A stretch of DNA of 64,000 nucleotides from Bacteroidota bacterium. Lineage in GTDB: Bacteria > Bacteroidota > Ignavibacteria > Ignavibacteriales > Melioribacteraceae. Positions 52,949-62,027 of this stretch are shown here, piece after piece (position 1 is the stretch's first letter; each line of letters starts with the position of its first letter). Below the pieces are notes generated by a model that was not told the origin of the DNA, ran no database searches, and was given only the letters and a program-made list of their open reading frames with translations. Made by a program: the position numbers and the translations under genes. The stretch spans positions 744,001 to 808,000 of the forward strand of contig JAEWUC010000008.1 in the NCBI GenBank assembly GCA_023397505.1, in the 5' to 3' direction.

Positions 52949-53353
52949 ATGGGTCAACAACAATTATTACTTATCGTTCTCGGCGTTATCATAGTTGGTA
53001 TCGCTGTTGTAGTTGGTATTAATGTTTTCACTGCAAGCAGTTTTCAAGCTAATCAAGATGCTGTTGTAGCAGATTGTACAAATCTAGCTTCTATGGCACA
53101 ACAACATTATAGAAAACCTGCTGCACTTGGCGGCGGCGGAAATGCTTTTGATAATTCAAATGGTGGAACAGCCTGGGCTATTCCAGCACAATTAGATACA
53201 ACAGGAAATGGCTTTTATTCAGCTGTAGTTGCTGCTGATGCAGTTACTATCACTGGAGTAGGTACTGAAACTAGTGCCGATGGAACAGTAAATGTGGTTA
53301 TGGTAGTTGGGCCAAATGCTATTACAAGTACGAATACTACACCGGCACCTTAA
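52949..53353 (+). CDS. Type IV pilin-like protein 2 with two-residue leader
   Basis: A 134-residue paralogue of pilin 1 that begins MGQQQLLLIVLGVIIVGIAV behind AGGAG (7-nt spacing). The helix of about 26 residues is followed by a soluble domain containing ALGGGGNAFDNSNGGTAW, close to the pilin 1 loop, and a Thr/Asn-rich C-terminus. A strong intrinsic terminator follows, as expected for an abundant subunit mRNA. This copy may be the major pilin since it has the better start codon and its own terminator, which is inference. Confidence 0.82.
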   Translation: MGQQQLLLIVLGVIIVGIAVVVGINVFTASSFQANQDAVVADCTNLASMAQQHYRKPAALGGGGNAFDNSNGGTAWAIPAQLDTTGNGFYSAVVAADAVTITGVGTETSADGTVNVVMVVGPNAITSTNTTPAP

Positions 53354-53376
53354 TTTATTTATCAGTTTCTAATATT

Positions 53377-53407
53377 AGGCGGATAAAATTTATCCGCCTT
53401 TTTTTGT
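53377..53407 (+). terminator. Intrinsic terminator after pilin gene 2
   Basis: AGGCGGATA and TATCCGCCT form a 9-10 bp stem closed by an A/T loop, followed by eight T's. It separates the pilin genes from the assembly genes. Confidence 0.92.
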
Positions 53408-53726
53408 TTTAAAGAGAAATAATCTTTTTCCGTCGGTTACCGCTAAAGATTAATAGAGAAAAATTACAGTTTCTAATTGATTAAAGTCAAACGGCTATAA
53501 TCTCTCAACTTTTCCTTAAATCTTCCTTTAATTAAAAGAAATAAATACGATAATTAATAAGCTCAAAACTTTTTTAAGGTTGGTTTGATATTTGTACCGT
53601 ATCACAGAAATTAATAACCAATTGTTGTAATGCAAATAAATAATTAACTTTTTTTAATAATTTTCATAAATTGAAGCGGGTTAAATTGTTATTTTATCCC
53701 ACATTAATGAATTAACAAGATTAATT
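53408..53726. other. Intergenic region before pilC, no gene seen
   Basis: 319 nt of AT-rich sequence between the pilin terminator and pilC. I see no open frame, RNA gene or strong promoter. A partial TTG/TATTTTAT pair near 53670-53695 could serve the assembly operon. Confidence 0.4.
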
Positions 53727-55070
53727 ATGATAGAAGTAAGATTTACAGCTTTACGTGTAAACGGACAGACAGTTAGCGGTACTTTCAGTGAACCAACGTT
53801 TAAAGAGGCAAAACAAAAAGTTCACAAACTTGCCGAAAAACACCAGCTTAAAATAAGCTCTGTTGAAAAAAAGAATACTTATATCTACAAAATTAAGCGG
53901 GGCAGCGAAAAACCGATTACCGGCGAACAACGGGCTTTCACAAAAGATGAAGTTGTGAATGCATTAAGAAAACTTGGTTATCAAGTTATTTCAGTAAATA
54001 GAAAGCTTTTAGATTTTAGCCCCAAACCACCAACGCAGGATATTGTTGCTTATGTAAAAATCAGTGCGGAATTATTAGAGCAAAAATTACCTTACAGCGA
54101 AGTTCTTACTTTGTTAATTAATGATATCGAAAATAAAACCTTACGAGAAACGCTAAGACAGATAAACAACGAATTGAAAAAAGGCGCCGACGGCGAAGCT
54201 ACATTTATGAGATACCAGGGTATATTCGGAAAATTTACTGCGTACATGCTTGGTCTCGCATCAAAAAGCGGTAACATGGCGGAAATTTATCGAGCCACCG
54301 CAAAGTTTCTTGAAAGACGACAGGAGTTTAAGAAAAGTTTAAGAAGCGCACTTATTACTCCAATGATAACATTGTTCGTCTTGTTTTTAGCCGTACTTTT
54401 TTATGTGGGATATATTTTCCCTGAAACAGCAAAACTGTTTGTGAAATTTAAAATCGAATTACCGCCGATGACTGCTGCTACATTAAAGCTAAGTGATTTA
54501 TTGATTAATAATGCACTGCTTGTTGCGATAGTATGTATTGTTCCCCCGATCGTTCTTGCATATTTCGCAAAGACAAAAGCGGGTAAACTTATAATTGATA
54601 AATACATGTTGAAAATACCTATAGTCGGCTCTCTTGTTCACAAAACTTTGATTGAAGTTTTTTGCCGTGTGTTTTATACTTTGTACAGCGGTTCTGCCGA
54701 AAGTATCGAGCCGATTAGAATAGCGGCGGAAGCGACAGACAATAGTTATTTTGAACAGCAAATAAAAAATGTTGCAATACCGATGATGATTAAACGCGGT
54801 ATCGGAATTACTGATGCATTCCAGGCGAGCGGTGTTTTTACTGATACAGCACTGTCAAGATTTCACTCCGGCGAAGAAACAGGCACAATTAAAAACACAG
54901 CTTTGCAGCTCGCAAATTATTATGAAAGCGAAACTGTGTTCAGGTTAAAAAATGTTATTGAAATGATCCAGGTTTTTATAGCTATGGTTATTATGATTGT
55001 TATGATTGGTTTAACATTGGTTAGCGCTGAGACCGCAACAATAAGTCCTAAATCACCGACGATGAAATAA
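53727..55070 (+). CDS. pilC: Type IV pilus inner-membrane platform protein PilC
   Basis: A 447-residue GspF/PilC-family platform protein on which the assembly ATPases act. It has an N-terminal cytoplasmic extension (about 1-100) followed by two T2SSF domains with the membrane helices near 210-235, 260-285 and 410-435. LASKSGNMAEIYRATAKFLER in the first and HSGEETGTIKNTALQLANYYE in the second are diagnostic. pilB follows 12 nt later, so they form one operon. Confidence 0.93.
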   Translation: MIEVRFTALRVNGQTVSGTFSEPTFKEAKQKVHKLAEKHQLKISSVEKKNTYIYKIKRGSEKPITGEQRAFTKDEVVNALRKLGYQVISVNRKLLDFSPKPPTQDIVAYVKISAELLEQKLPYSEVLTLLINDIENKTLRETLRQINNELKKGADGEATFMRYQGIFGKFTAYMLGLASKSGNMAEIYRATAKFLERRQEFKKSLRSALITPMITLFVLFLAVLFYVGYIFPETAKLFVKFKIELPPMTAATLKLSDLLINNALLVAIVCIVPPIVLAYFAKTKAGKLIIDKYMLKIPIVGSLVHKTLIEVFCRVFYTLYSGSAESIEPIRIAAEATDNSYFEQQIKNVAIPMMIKRGIGITDAFQASGVFTDTALSRFHSGEETGTIKNTALQLANYYESETVFRLKNVIEMIQVFIAMVIMIVMIGLTLVSAETATISPKSPTMK

Positions 55071-55082
55071 TATGGTGTATTA

Positions 55083-56870
55083 ATGCTCGAATCACAACTT
55101 GAAATGGCGGATAAAATCGGGTACCTTTTATTAAAGAAAGGTATAATCGATTCTAAAATTCTTGAGCAGGCGCTAAAACTAAAAGACGCTGATCTACTAA
55201 AACAAAAGCGAAATCTCGCGCAAATTCTCGTTGATGAATTTAAATTTGATCACGATATTATTTTTAGAGAAGTCGCGGTTTTATATGCTTTTAAAGAGTT
55301 GAATATTCATCCCGAAGAATTGTCCGAAGAAAGAGTAAATGAAATAAAAGCTCTTATGAATAAACAAGGGCAGGATGTTCGCAAAATGTTAATCGAACAC
55401 CGCGTTATTCCATTTAAGTTTGACGAACGGCAAAGAGATAAATTAATTTTAGCGGCAGTTGATCCTACAGATAGAAACCTTGCCAAAATCGCATTCACGC
55501 TAAACGCAAAAAAATACGAAATCAATTACCTTCGTAAAAGAGATTACGATAAATTAATCGGCATGCTTATCTCATCTGAAAATGAATTTCTTAAAGCGAT
55601 TGAAAATGCCGCAGAAGAAATGCAGATGCCGCAGGATGAAGTATCAATTAATGAAGACGAACTTGATGCCGAGATAAATAAAAGCGCATTGATAAATCTT
55701 ATTGAGGCTGCTCTTGTTGAAGGAGTTCGCAAAGGAGTTAGCGATATTCACATACTTCCAAGATCGGCAAATAGAACCGAAATACATTTTAGACTTGACG
55801 GCAAACTTCAGCTTTGGCATGCTCAGGAAAATACAATGCCCGAAGCTTTGATGGCTGTTGTTAAAGACCGTTCAAAAGGTATGGATAGGTTTGAAAGGGA
55901 AAAAGCTCAGGACGGTTTTATTCAAAGAGAGATTGACGGACATATAATTCGTTTCAGAGTTTCTGTTCTTCCCACCGTCGGTACAGAAATCAAAAACAAA
56001 TTTGAAAGCATTGTAATAAGAATTCTTGACGATAGAAAAGTTATTAAAGATTTGGGCAAGCTCGGTTTAACCGGTTATGCAAATCAAGCTTTTGTAAAAG
56101 CGATCAATCAGCCGCAGGGCATGATTATTTTAACAGGTCCTACAGGAAGCGGAAAATCTACTACTCTTGTCGCGGCTTTGTATCAAGTTATTAATCCAAC
56201 AAAAAATGTTTTAACTGTCGAAGACCCAGTTGAGTATGTTATAGAAGGCGCACGCCAATTAAAGATCGGTTACAAAATGAACTTTGAACAAGCGATTCGA
56301 TCAATCTTGCGCCACGATCCTGATATTGTTCTTGTTGGCGAAATGCGCGATAAAGAAACCGCCGAAACCGCTATCAAACTTGCGAATACTGGTCACTTAA
56401 CTTTTTCAACACTTCACACAAATGATGCGCCGAGTGCTGTTGCGCGTCTTTATAAAATGGGCGTTGAACCTTTTCTTATAGCCTATGCAATTAACATTAT
56501 AGTTGCTCAGCGTCTTATCAGAAAATTATGCGATTCATGTAAACGAAAAGTTACAAATATTGAAGATGTTGTTGCGGGCGCGGGATTAAAAATTGAAGAA
56601 TGGCAAGGATTAGAAATTTATGAAGAAGTGGGCTGCGATAAATGCAATCATACAGGTTTTAAAGGAAGAATGGCAATTCATGAAGCGCTTTATTTTACAA
56701 AAGAAATTAGAAGATTAATCGTTCGTTCCGGCGAAGAAGTTGATGAAGAAGCCGTCCGCGATCAAGCAAGGAAGGACGGTACATTTAGTTTGAGGGATTC
56801 AGGTTTTGAAAAAGTTAAACTTGGTTTAACTTCTATACGTGAAGTACTCGGCGCAACAATGGAAGATTAG
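55083..56870 (+). CDS. pilB: Type IV pilus extension ATPase PilB (GspE family)
   Basis: A 595-residue hexameric ATPase powering pilus assembly. N-terminal MshEN-like domain (about 1-160) followed by the ATPase with Walker A GPTGSGKSTT (near 352), Walker B in ILVGEMRDKETAE (near 418), and TFSTLHTNDAPSAVARL. The zinc-binding cysteines are CDSCKR (near 482) and CDKCNHTG (near 517), which set it apart from PilT. Co-transcribed with pilC. Confidence 0.95.
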   Translation: MLESQLEMADKIGYLLLKKGIIDSKILEQALKLKDADLLKQKRNLAQILVDEFKFDHDIIFREVAVLYAFKELNIHPEELSEERVNEIKALMNKQGQDVRKMLIEHRVIPFKFDERQRDKLILAAVDPTDRNLAKIAFTLNAKKYEINYLRKRDYDKLIGMLISSENEFLKAIENAAEEMQMPQDEVSINEDELDAEINKSALINLIEAALVEGVRKGVSDIHILPRSANRTEIHFRLDGKLQLWHAQENTMPEALMAVVKDRSKGMDRFEREKAQDGFIQREIDGHIIRFRVSVLPTVGTEIKNKFESIVIRILDDRKVIKDLGKLGLTGYANQAFVKAINQPQGMIILTGPTGSGKSTTLVAALYQVINPTKNVLTVEDPVEYVIEGARQLKIGYKMNFEQAIRSILRHDPDIVLVGEMRDKETAETAIKLANTGHLTFSTLHTNDAPSAVARLYKMGVEPFLIAYAINIIVAQRLIRKLCDSCKRKVTNIEDVVAGAGLKIEEWQGLEIYEEVGCDKCNHTGFKGRMAIHEALYFTKEIRRLIVRSGEEVDEEAVRDQARKDGTFSLRDSGFEKVKLGLTSIREVLGATMED

Positions 56871-56967
56871 TTCGTTTAAACAGATTTATTAAAAATATTT
56901 TTTTCTATATTGTTTATTAAAATAGAATGTTAATTACATTAATCTATTACAAACTCGGTAATTGTTG

Positions 56968-58194
56968 ATGATCAACGAAGCAAAACAAGTTCTTGCTACT
57001 TTTGCCCAAAATATACCTTCAACAATATTGGGCCCGGAAAGAGTCCGCTTCATTTCGGAAAACATAAACTCAATTCCTCAAAACCAAAAGTTATTAATCA
57101 TCAATCTTGTTAATCATATACTTTCTACAATGATTGACCGGAATGCTTCCGATGTTGAAATGGGAGGAGTGGGTACGCAGGGATTTATTTGGTTCAGAAT
57201 TTTCGGCAACAAAGAACGTGTTAAAGATTTGCCTCAATTAACCGAAGACGAATCTGCGGTCTTGATCTTAAGTATATTAAATAAAAATCAATTCGAATAT
57301 TTGTTGGATTTCAGAAACCTTGATTTCAGTTATTCATTTCGATACGAAAAGCTTGGGCGCAATGTAAGATTTAGAGCCGATTGTTATTTTGATCTCGATA
57401 CGCTTGCATTAAATATGCGTTCAATACAAGCCACTGTTCGCCCGGTTGATTCGCTTGGCTTTCATCCTTATGCAGTTAAAATGATGAGCCATAATTACAT
57501 AAAGTTCGGACTTTCGTTAATCACTGGTATAACCGGTTCCGGTAAATCAACAACACTCGATGCAATTATTGATATGCACAACCAGTTTGATCCGTGCCAT
57601 ATAGTAATAATTGCTTCACCGGTAGAATTTGTTCATATATCTAAAGCATCAATAATAAAACACCGCGAAGTCGGCAGAGATGTTCTAACATTTAAAGAAG
57701 GCGTAATTCAAGCTTTAAGACAAGATCCGGATATAATTGTAATTGGTGAAATGAGAGACCCGGAAACAATTTTATCGGCTCTCGAGGTTACCGATACCGG
57801 TCATAAAGTTTTTTCGACCTTGCATACTTCTTCGGCTGTGGAATCGATAGACAGAATTATTGCAGAAGTTCATCCCAACGAGCAAGAAAGAGTGCGCAAC
57901 CGTCTTGCTGATGTTTTAATTACGATAGTTTCTCAAAAGCTTGTTCCGAGCCTCGACGGCAAGCGCGTGATGGCAAAAGAGGTTTTAATAGTAACTCCGA
58001 GCGTAAAAGCGGCAATAAAGAACAATAATACAAGTGAAATCTACATGATGATTAACCAAGGCAAGGATCAGGGCATGATTACGATGGAACAGGATTTGCT
58101 AAGGTTATACTTTGAAAAAAAGATATCGAAGGAAAATGCTATCGCGTACTCAAACAACAAAACAAGAATTCTTCAGCTTATGAAGGCAACATAA
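56968..58194 (+). CDS. pilT: PilT-family retraction ATPase
   Basis: A 408-residue ATPase without zinc cysteines. Walker A is GITGSGKSTT (near 186), Walker B is in IIVIGEMRDPETI and the His box is FSTLHTSSAVESIDRI. The N-terminal part (about 1-170) is PilT-like but contains less familiar segments, so the assignment of retraction rather than another PilT-type role is inferred. The ATG at 56968 is used; a TTG six bases earlier is not needed. The next gene starts 1 nt after its stop. Confidence 0.88.
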   Translation: MINEAKQVLATFAQNIPSTILGPERVRFISENINSIPQNQKLLIINLVNHILSTMIDRNASDVEMGGVGTQGFIWFRIFGNKERVKDLPQLTEDESAVLILSILNKNQFEYLLDFRNLDFSYSFRYEKLGRNVRFRADCYFDLDTLALNMRSIQATVRPVDSLGFHPYAVKMMSHNYIKFGLSLITGITGSGKSTTLDAIIDMHNQFDPCHIVIIASPVEFVHISKASIIKHREVGRDVLTFKEGVIQALRQDPDIIVIGEMRDPETILSALEVTDTGHKVFSTLHTSSAVESIDRIIAEVHPNEQERVRNRLADVLITIVSQKLVPSLDGKRVMAKEVLIVTPSVKAAIKNNNTSEIYMMINQGKDQGMITMEQDLLRLYFEKKISKENAIAYSNNKTRILQLMKAT

Positions 58195-58195
58195 T

Positions 58196-59755
58196 ATGAA
58201 ACAGGTTTGTTGTCTATATTGCGAAGGTACTGACGCTAAACTTGCAGTTATCGGGAAAGAAAAAGATGAAGTGCGAATTCTGCGTGTAGCATCTTTGAAT
58301 TTGTCCAAAGCGGTACTCGCAACATCGCAGCGCAATGTATATGCCGAGTTGAATAAAGTTGAAAGCCCGGGAGATATTTCTTTTGATAGTCTTGACAGCG
58401 GCGCAATATCGCCTGTTGAAGAAGAGACCGATACATCCGACGCCGGTTTAATCAATTCCGCTTTATATGGTTTTAAGCTTCCGTCAATGCAGTTTATACC
58501 TGTTGTTACTGAGCCGACCGCCAACTTGCATGTTTATGAAGGACCCCGCGACGATAACAAGAAAAAGCTACTTCAATCAGTTATTGCGGATATTAAAAGT
58601 GCGAAAGGTCTTACAGTTACCCCGGATAATCTAGATGTATTTGAGTTGAATGAAAAACAAATGCTCGGAATTTTTCTTGAAGGTGAAATCCCCAGCGTTA
58701 ATCTCATTAATCTTTTGGCAAATTATAATAAACGCCGCTACCTAAAAATTCCAACAATAAAAAGCGCAGAGCTTTCTTTAGCTTATTATGTAAGTAAATC
58801 AAATAAATTTTTCCCTGAAGATTATACGCTTATAATTTACATTGGTAAAGAATACAGCCGTTTGCTTTTTCTAGAGGGACAGAAATTAAAACACATCGGA
58901 ACTACACTTGATATCGGAACGAAAAATCTGCACACATACGATGTATATTTCTCAAAAATTCTTCTCGAGATGGAAAACGGCGGTATCCCCAAATTAGATA
59001 ACATAATTCTTTGCGGCGAGGACAGATCAGAAAATCTAATTCTTTCATTCTTTGGTACTTTCCCCGAAGCTAATGTTTCCGAGTTAAGGTTTGAAAATTT
59101 CAACACTGTTTCGATAAACGAAGAAGAAACTAAAAATCTAGCACTGTTTGCAATTCCTATAGCATCGGCAATAGAATATTTTGATGAATTAGATAAAGTT
59201 TATTCAGGTATAAATTTTTTACCCCGATACATTCAAGAAAATCAAAAATTTCTCCAATTCGGCTGGCACAGTTATGCCCTGCTTCCTATTGTTTTCGGCG
59301 CTGCGCTCTTCTTTACAATCCAAATTTTATCAAACGACAGAACAATTAAAGAATTGGATACGGAGATTGAGCGGTTGACGCAACGACAAACACAGAACCA
59401 AGCAATTGTTGACGAAATTAATCCGCTCGATAACCGAATAAATAGTTTTGACGCAACACAGGCAATCCTAGATTCAGCTGCAATTGGTTCAGGTATTTGG
59501 AATAAATCTTTGACTGAAGTTTCGGATTTTATGGAGCGTAGAAGAAATTTTTGGATTACAAAGTTGGAAAATACTTCCGAAGATAATGTTACTATAAACG
59601 GCTATTCATTAACAAGAAGTGTTTTAACAGAGTTTGCCGACAGCAACCGCACTGCAACGTTGAAAACCATTAATTACGAACCGCTTCGTGAAAAGAGTGC
59701 TTTTTCTTATCAAATGTTTTTTAAACTTGAGCCGGATACATCTAAGGTAAAATGA
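58196..59755 (+). CDS. PilM-PilN-like fused alignment-complex protein
   Basis: A 519-residue protein that begins like PilM and ends like PilN. The first about 350 residues contain an actin/FtsA-like fold (KQVCCLYCEGTDAKLAVI at the N-terminus, then YTLIIYIGKEYSRLLFLEG). A single transmembrane helix follows (about 356-376, YALLPIVFGAALFFTIQIL), then a coiled coil (about 380-410) and a small domain ending the chain. In most pili PilM (cytoplasmic) and PilN (membrane) are separate proteins joined through the PilN N-terminal peptide; here they are one chain with the same topology. The link is inferred from layout and order, since sequence identity cannot be tested here. ATGA overlap with the next gene. 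Confidence 0.75.
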   Translation: MKQVCCLYCEGTDAKLAVIGKEKDEVRILRVASLNLSKAVLATSQRNVYAELNKVESPGDISFDSLDSGAISPVEEETDTSDAGLINSALYGFKLPSMQFIPVVTEPTANLHVYEGPRDDNKKKLLQSVIADIKSAKGLTVTPDNLDVFELNEKQMLGIFLEGEIPSVNLINLLANYNKRRYLKIPTIKSAELSLAYYVSKSNKFFPEDYTLIIYIGKEYSRLLFLEGQKLKHIGTTLDIGTKNLHTYDVYFSKILLEMENGGIPKLDNIILCGEDRSENLILSFFGTFPEANVSELRFENFNTVSINEEETKNLALFAIPIASAIEYFDELDKVYSGINFLPRYIQENQKFLQFGWHSYALLPIVFGAALFFTIQILSNDRTIKELDTEIERLTQRQTQNQAIVDEINPLDNRINSFDATQAILDSAAIGSGIWNKSLTEVSDFMERRRNFWITKLENTSEDNVTINGYSLTRSVLTEFADSNRTATLKTINYEPLREKSAFSYQMFFKLEPDTSKVK

Positions 59756-60636
59756 GCAGCAAAGTTAAAAATACTATAATCATCCTGGTAATTATTGTTT
59801 TTATCGCGCTCGCCGGCGGGTTGTTTAATTATGTTTATCTTCGCGGAAAAGTAAACGAACGCGAGAAAAAATTAAAAGATCTTAAAATGTACCAGATGGA
59901 TACGGAAGCTTTGAAAGAGCAGTTGGAATTTTTGAAAAAGCGTGTTGCCGAGCTCGACTCAATTCTCTCAAATAGAAAATACAATATACCCTTCAATCTT
60001 TCTCAGTCGTCATTCTTCGATTTTGTTAATCAAACTTCATACTCGTTCTCATCAAATTCTTTTGTGAATATTGAGTACATTGATATGGAAACAACCCCGC
60101 ACTTTAACATATTCCATTATACGCTTGCGGGTTCCGCTGAGTTCAACGATTTTATGAGATTAGTTTACGCAATTGAAGAGAGTAAATTGTTAAAGAAAAT
60201 ATCAGGTGTGAACCTAAGCAATAACGTTAAAGTCGATGAAGACGGCACACCGCATTATCTCGTTACTTTCACTTTTAAAACGGCAGTTTATTATTCTAAT
60301 GATGATAGATTTTATGTTAAAGAGTTTAAAGAAAATACACTTGAACCGAATCCTTCCTATGATATTTTTTATCCTTTGGTACGTAATGAAATACCCCCCA
60401 ACACTGACGAACAACTTGACGTGCAGAATGCAGTATTGCTTGCGTTAATACCGGACGGGGCATTCCTTTCCGATGCAAACGGAAATACATTTTTACTTTG
60501 GGAAGGCGACAAAGTTTATCTCGGTTATTTAACAAACATTAATTATCAAAACAGCGAAGTTAGTTTCGTTCTCAACAAAGGCGGCATTATCGAAACTAAA
60601 ACGCTTAAACTTGAAAAAGGAAAAGCTGGGAAATAA
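59752..60636 (+). CDS. PilO-PilP-like fused alignment-complex protein
   Basis: A 294-residue protein with one N-terminal transmembrane helix (about 7-28), a coiled coil (about 35-70) and a PilO-type domain (about 80-195). The C-terminal part (about 225-290; ALIPDGAFLSDANGNTFLLW, YLGYLTNINYQNSEVSF) resembles the PilP periplasmic domain that contacts the secretin. In the classical set PilP is a separate lipoprotein, but no lipobox is present here. The fusion is inferred from segment order. Coupled to both neighbours. Confidence 0.7.
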   Translation: MSSKVKNTIIILVIIVFIALAGGLFNYVYLRGKVNEREKKLKDLKMYQMDTEALKEQLEFLKKRVAELDSILSNRKYNIPFNLSQSSFFDFVNQTSYSFSSNSFVNIEYIDMETTPHFNIFHYTLAGSAEFNDFMRLVYAIEESKLLKKISGVNLSNNVKVDEDGTPHYLVTFTFKTAVYYSNDDRFYVKEFKENTLEPNPSYDIFYPLVRNEIPPNTDEQLDVQNAVLLALIPDGAFLSDANGNTFLLWEGDKVYLGYLTNINYQNSEVSFVLNKGGIIETKTLKLEKGKAGK

Positions 60637-60637
60637 A

Positions 60638-61933
60638 ATGAAAAAATTAATTATCATTTGTATGCTATTCGGAATAACTGCCGTGCTTGATGCGCAAGCC
60701 CAAATAGATTTCCAGCAGAGAGTTAAAGGTTACGTTAATCCGGAAGAGCTCGTTACTTTATCCGAAACCATCACATTTAATCAAGCAATAGAAGTTTTGA
60801 ATAAGGTAAGCGAAAAATTTTCAGGCAAACGAATTGTTACGACTGCTAACATCAATACACCTATCGGCGTTGAAATCGAAAAGATGAATTATAAAAAAGC
60901 GATGTTTATAATTGCTCAATATAATAACCTGCTGGTCGAAGAAGGTGAAAGTTCTATAGTTATCAAAAGAAAGGACGATGCCAAAGAAACTCTTGCCAAG
61001 GATGTTTATGCGCCGGTCGACGAAAGAGAAGTAAAAATTTCAGCTTTGCTTTTCGAAGGAAATGTGCAAGCTATGCGCGAGATGGGCATTAACTGGCAAT
61101 TTCTTCTTTCGCGCAGCGGATTGAAAATAGGCGGTAATTTGGTTACTGTTCAGGAAAAGACTGAAGAAAGCCAATCGCAAAGCAGTTCTCAGGAACAACA
61201 AAACCCGCCTGACTTTTCGCTTGCATCCCAATCAGAATTCAAAATGGGCAAGTTCGAAGGTGACGCTACGGCGCTGTTCAGATTTTTTGAATCCGAAAAT
61301 CTTGGTAAAATAATTTCGAGACCAACAGTCGTTGTCGTCAACGGGCAGTTAGGCAGAACACAGGTTGGTTCCGATATTGCAATAAAAGAGCGCGACTTTG
61401 CCGGTAATTTAATTGATAGGTTCTACTCAACCGGTACGATTATAGAAGTTAAACCATACATTTATTCCGAAGACGGTGTGGATTATGTTTATCTCGATAC
61501 AAAAGTAGAAAAGAGTTCTGCCCTGCCAAGTGCAACAGTTACCGAAATAACAAAAACTATGGCGGCAACAAGAATTCTTTTGTTGGATAATGAAGAGGTT
61601 GCTATTGGCGGATTATTTGTAAACGACGAAAGCTCCGTTAGAAGAGGTGTCCCTTTTCTAAAAGATTTGCCGTGGTGGTTCTTTGGTTTAAGATACATTT
61701 TTGGTTACGATCAAGTTACTGTTTCCACTAAAGAAATTATAATGCTTATTAAAGTAAATATACTTCCTACCCTTAAAGAAAGAATCGAACTTAAGAAACA
61801 GCAACAAATACTTAGCAATGAATGGCAACAGCAAGTTGACGAAATGCAGAATTATAGAGAGCAGATTGACAAGGCAAGAAAAGACAAAAAAGAAGAAATC
61901 GAAAAAAAATTGAATGAAAGTAAAGAAGAATAG
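60638..61933 (+). CDS. Short type IV pilus secretin (PilQ-like)
   Basis: A 431-residue outer-membrane channel, much shorter than the usual 600-750 residues of PilQ. A signal peptide (about 1-22, to LDAQAQ) is followed by an N-domain and the secretin core, with GGLFVNDESSVRRGVPFLKD near residue 330 and SRPTVVVVNGQLGRTQVGSD earlier. No AMIN domain is visible. The C-terminal about 45 residues form a charged coiled coil (EWQQQVDEMQNYREQ) beyond the channel, which is unusual. The ATG at 60638 is chosen over an earlier one at 60611 inside the previous gene. Last gene of the pilus operon. Confidence 0.82.
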   Translation: MKKLIIICMLFGITAVLDAQAQIDFQQRVKGYVNPEELVTLSETITFNQAIEVLNKVSEKFSGKRIVTTANINTPIGVEIEKMNYKKAMFIIAQYNNLLVEEGESSIVIKRKDDAKETLAKDVYAPVDEREVKISALLFEGNVQAMREMGINWQFLLSRSGLKIGGNLVTVQEKTEESQSQSSSQEQQNPPDFSLASQSEFKMGKFEGDATALFRFFESENLGKIISRPTVVVVNGQLGRTQVGSDIAIKERDFAGNLIDRFYSTGTIIEVKPYIYSEDGVDYVYLDTKVEKSSALPSATVTEITKTMAATRILLLDNEEVAIGGLFVNDESSVRRGVPFLKDLPWWFFGLRYIFGYDQVTVSTKEIIMLIKVNILPTLKERIELKKQQQILSNEWQQQVDEMQNYREQIDKARKDKKEEIEKKLNESKEE

Positions 61934-62027
61934 TTTAATTGCTTTTATCCTTTTGTTCTGTGTAAATAAAGATAATTCTTAATGATATCCAAACAAGATG
62001 TTGCCGGAATAATGTTGCTATCAAATT

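Noticed and set aside
53727..61933. Type II secretion system instead of pilus
   Set aside because: A PilT-type ATPase is present, no GspC/D/H-K type pseudopilins are seen, and the two pilins are tandem major-type subunits.
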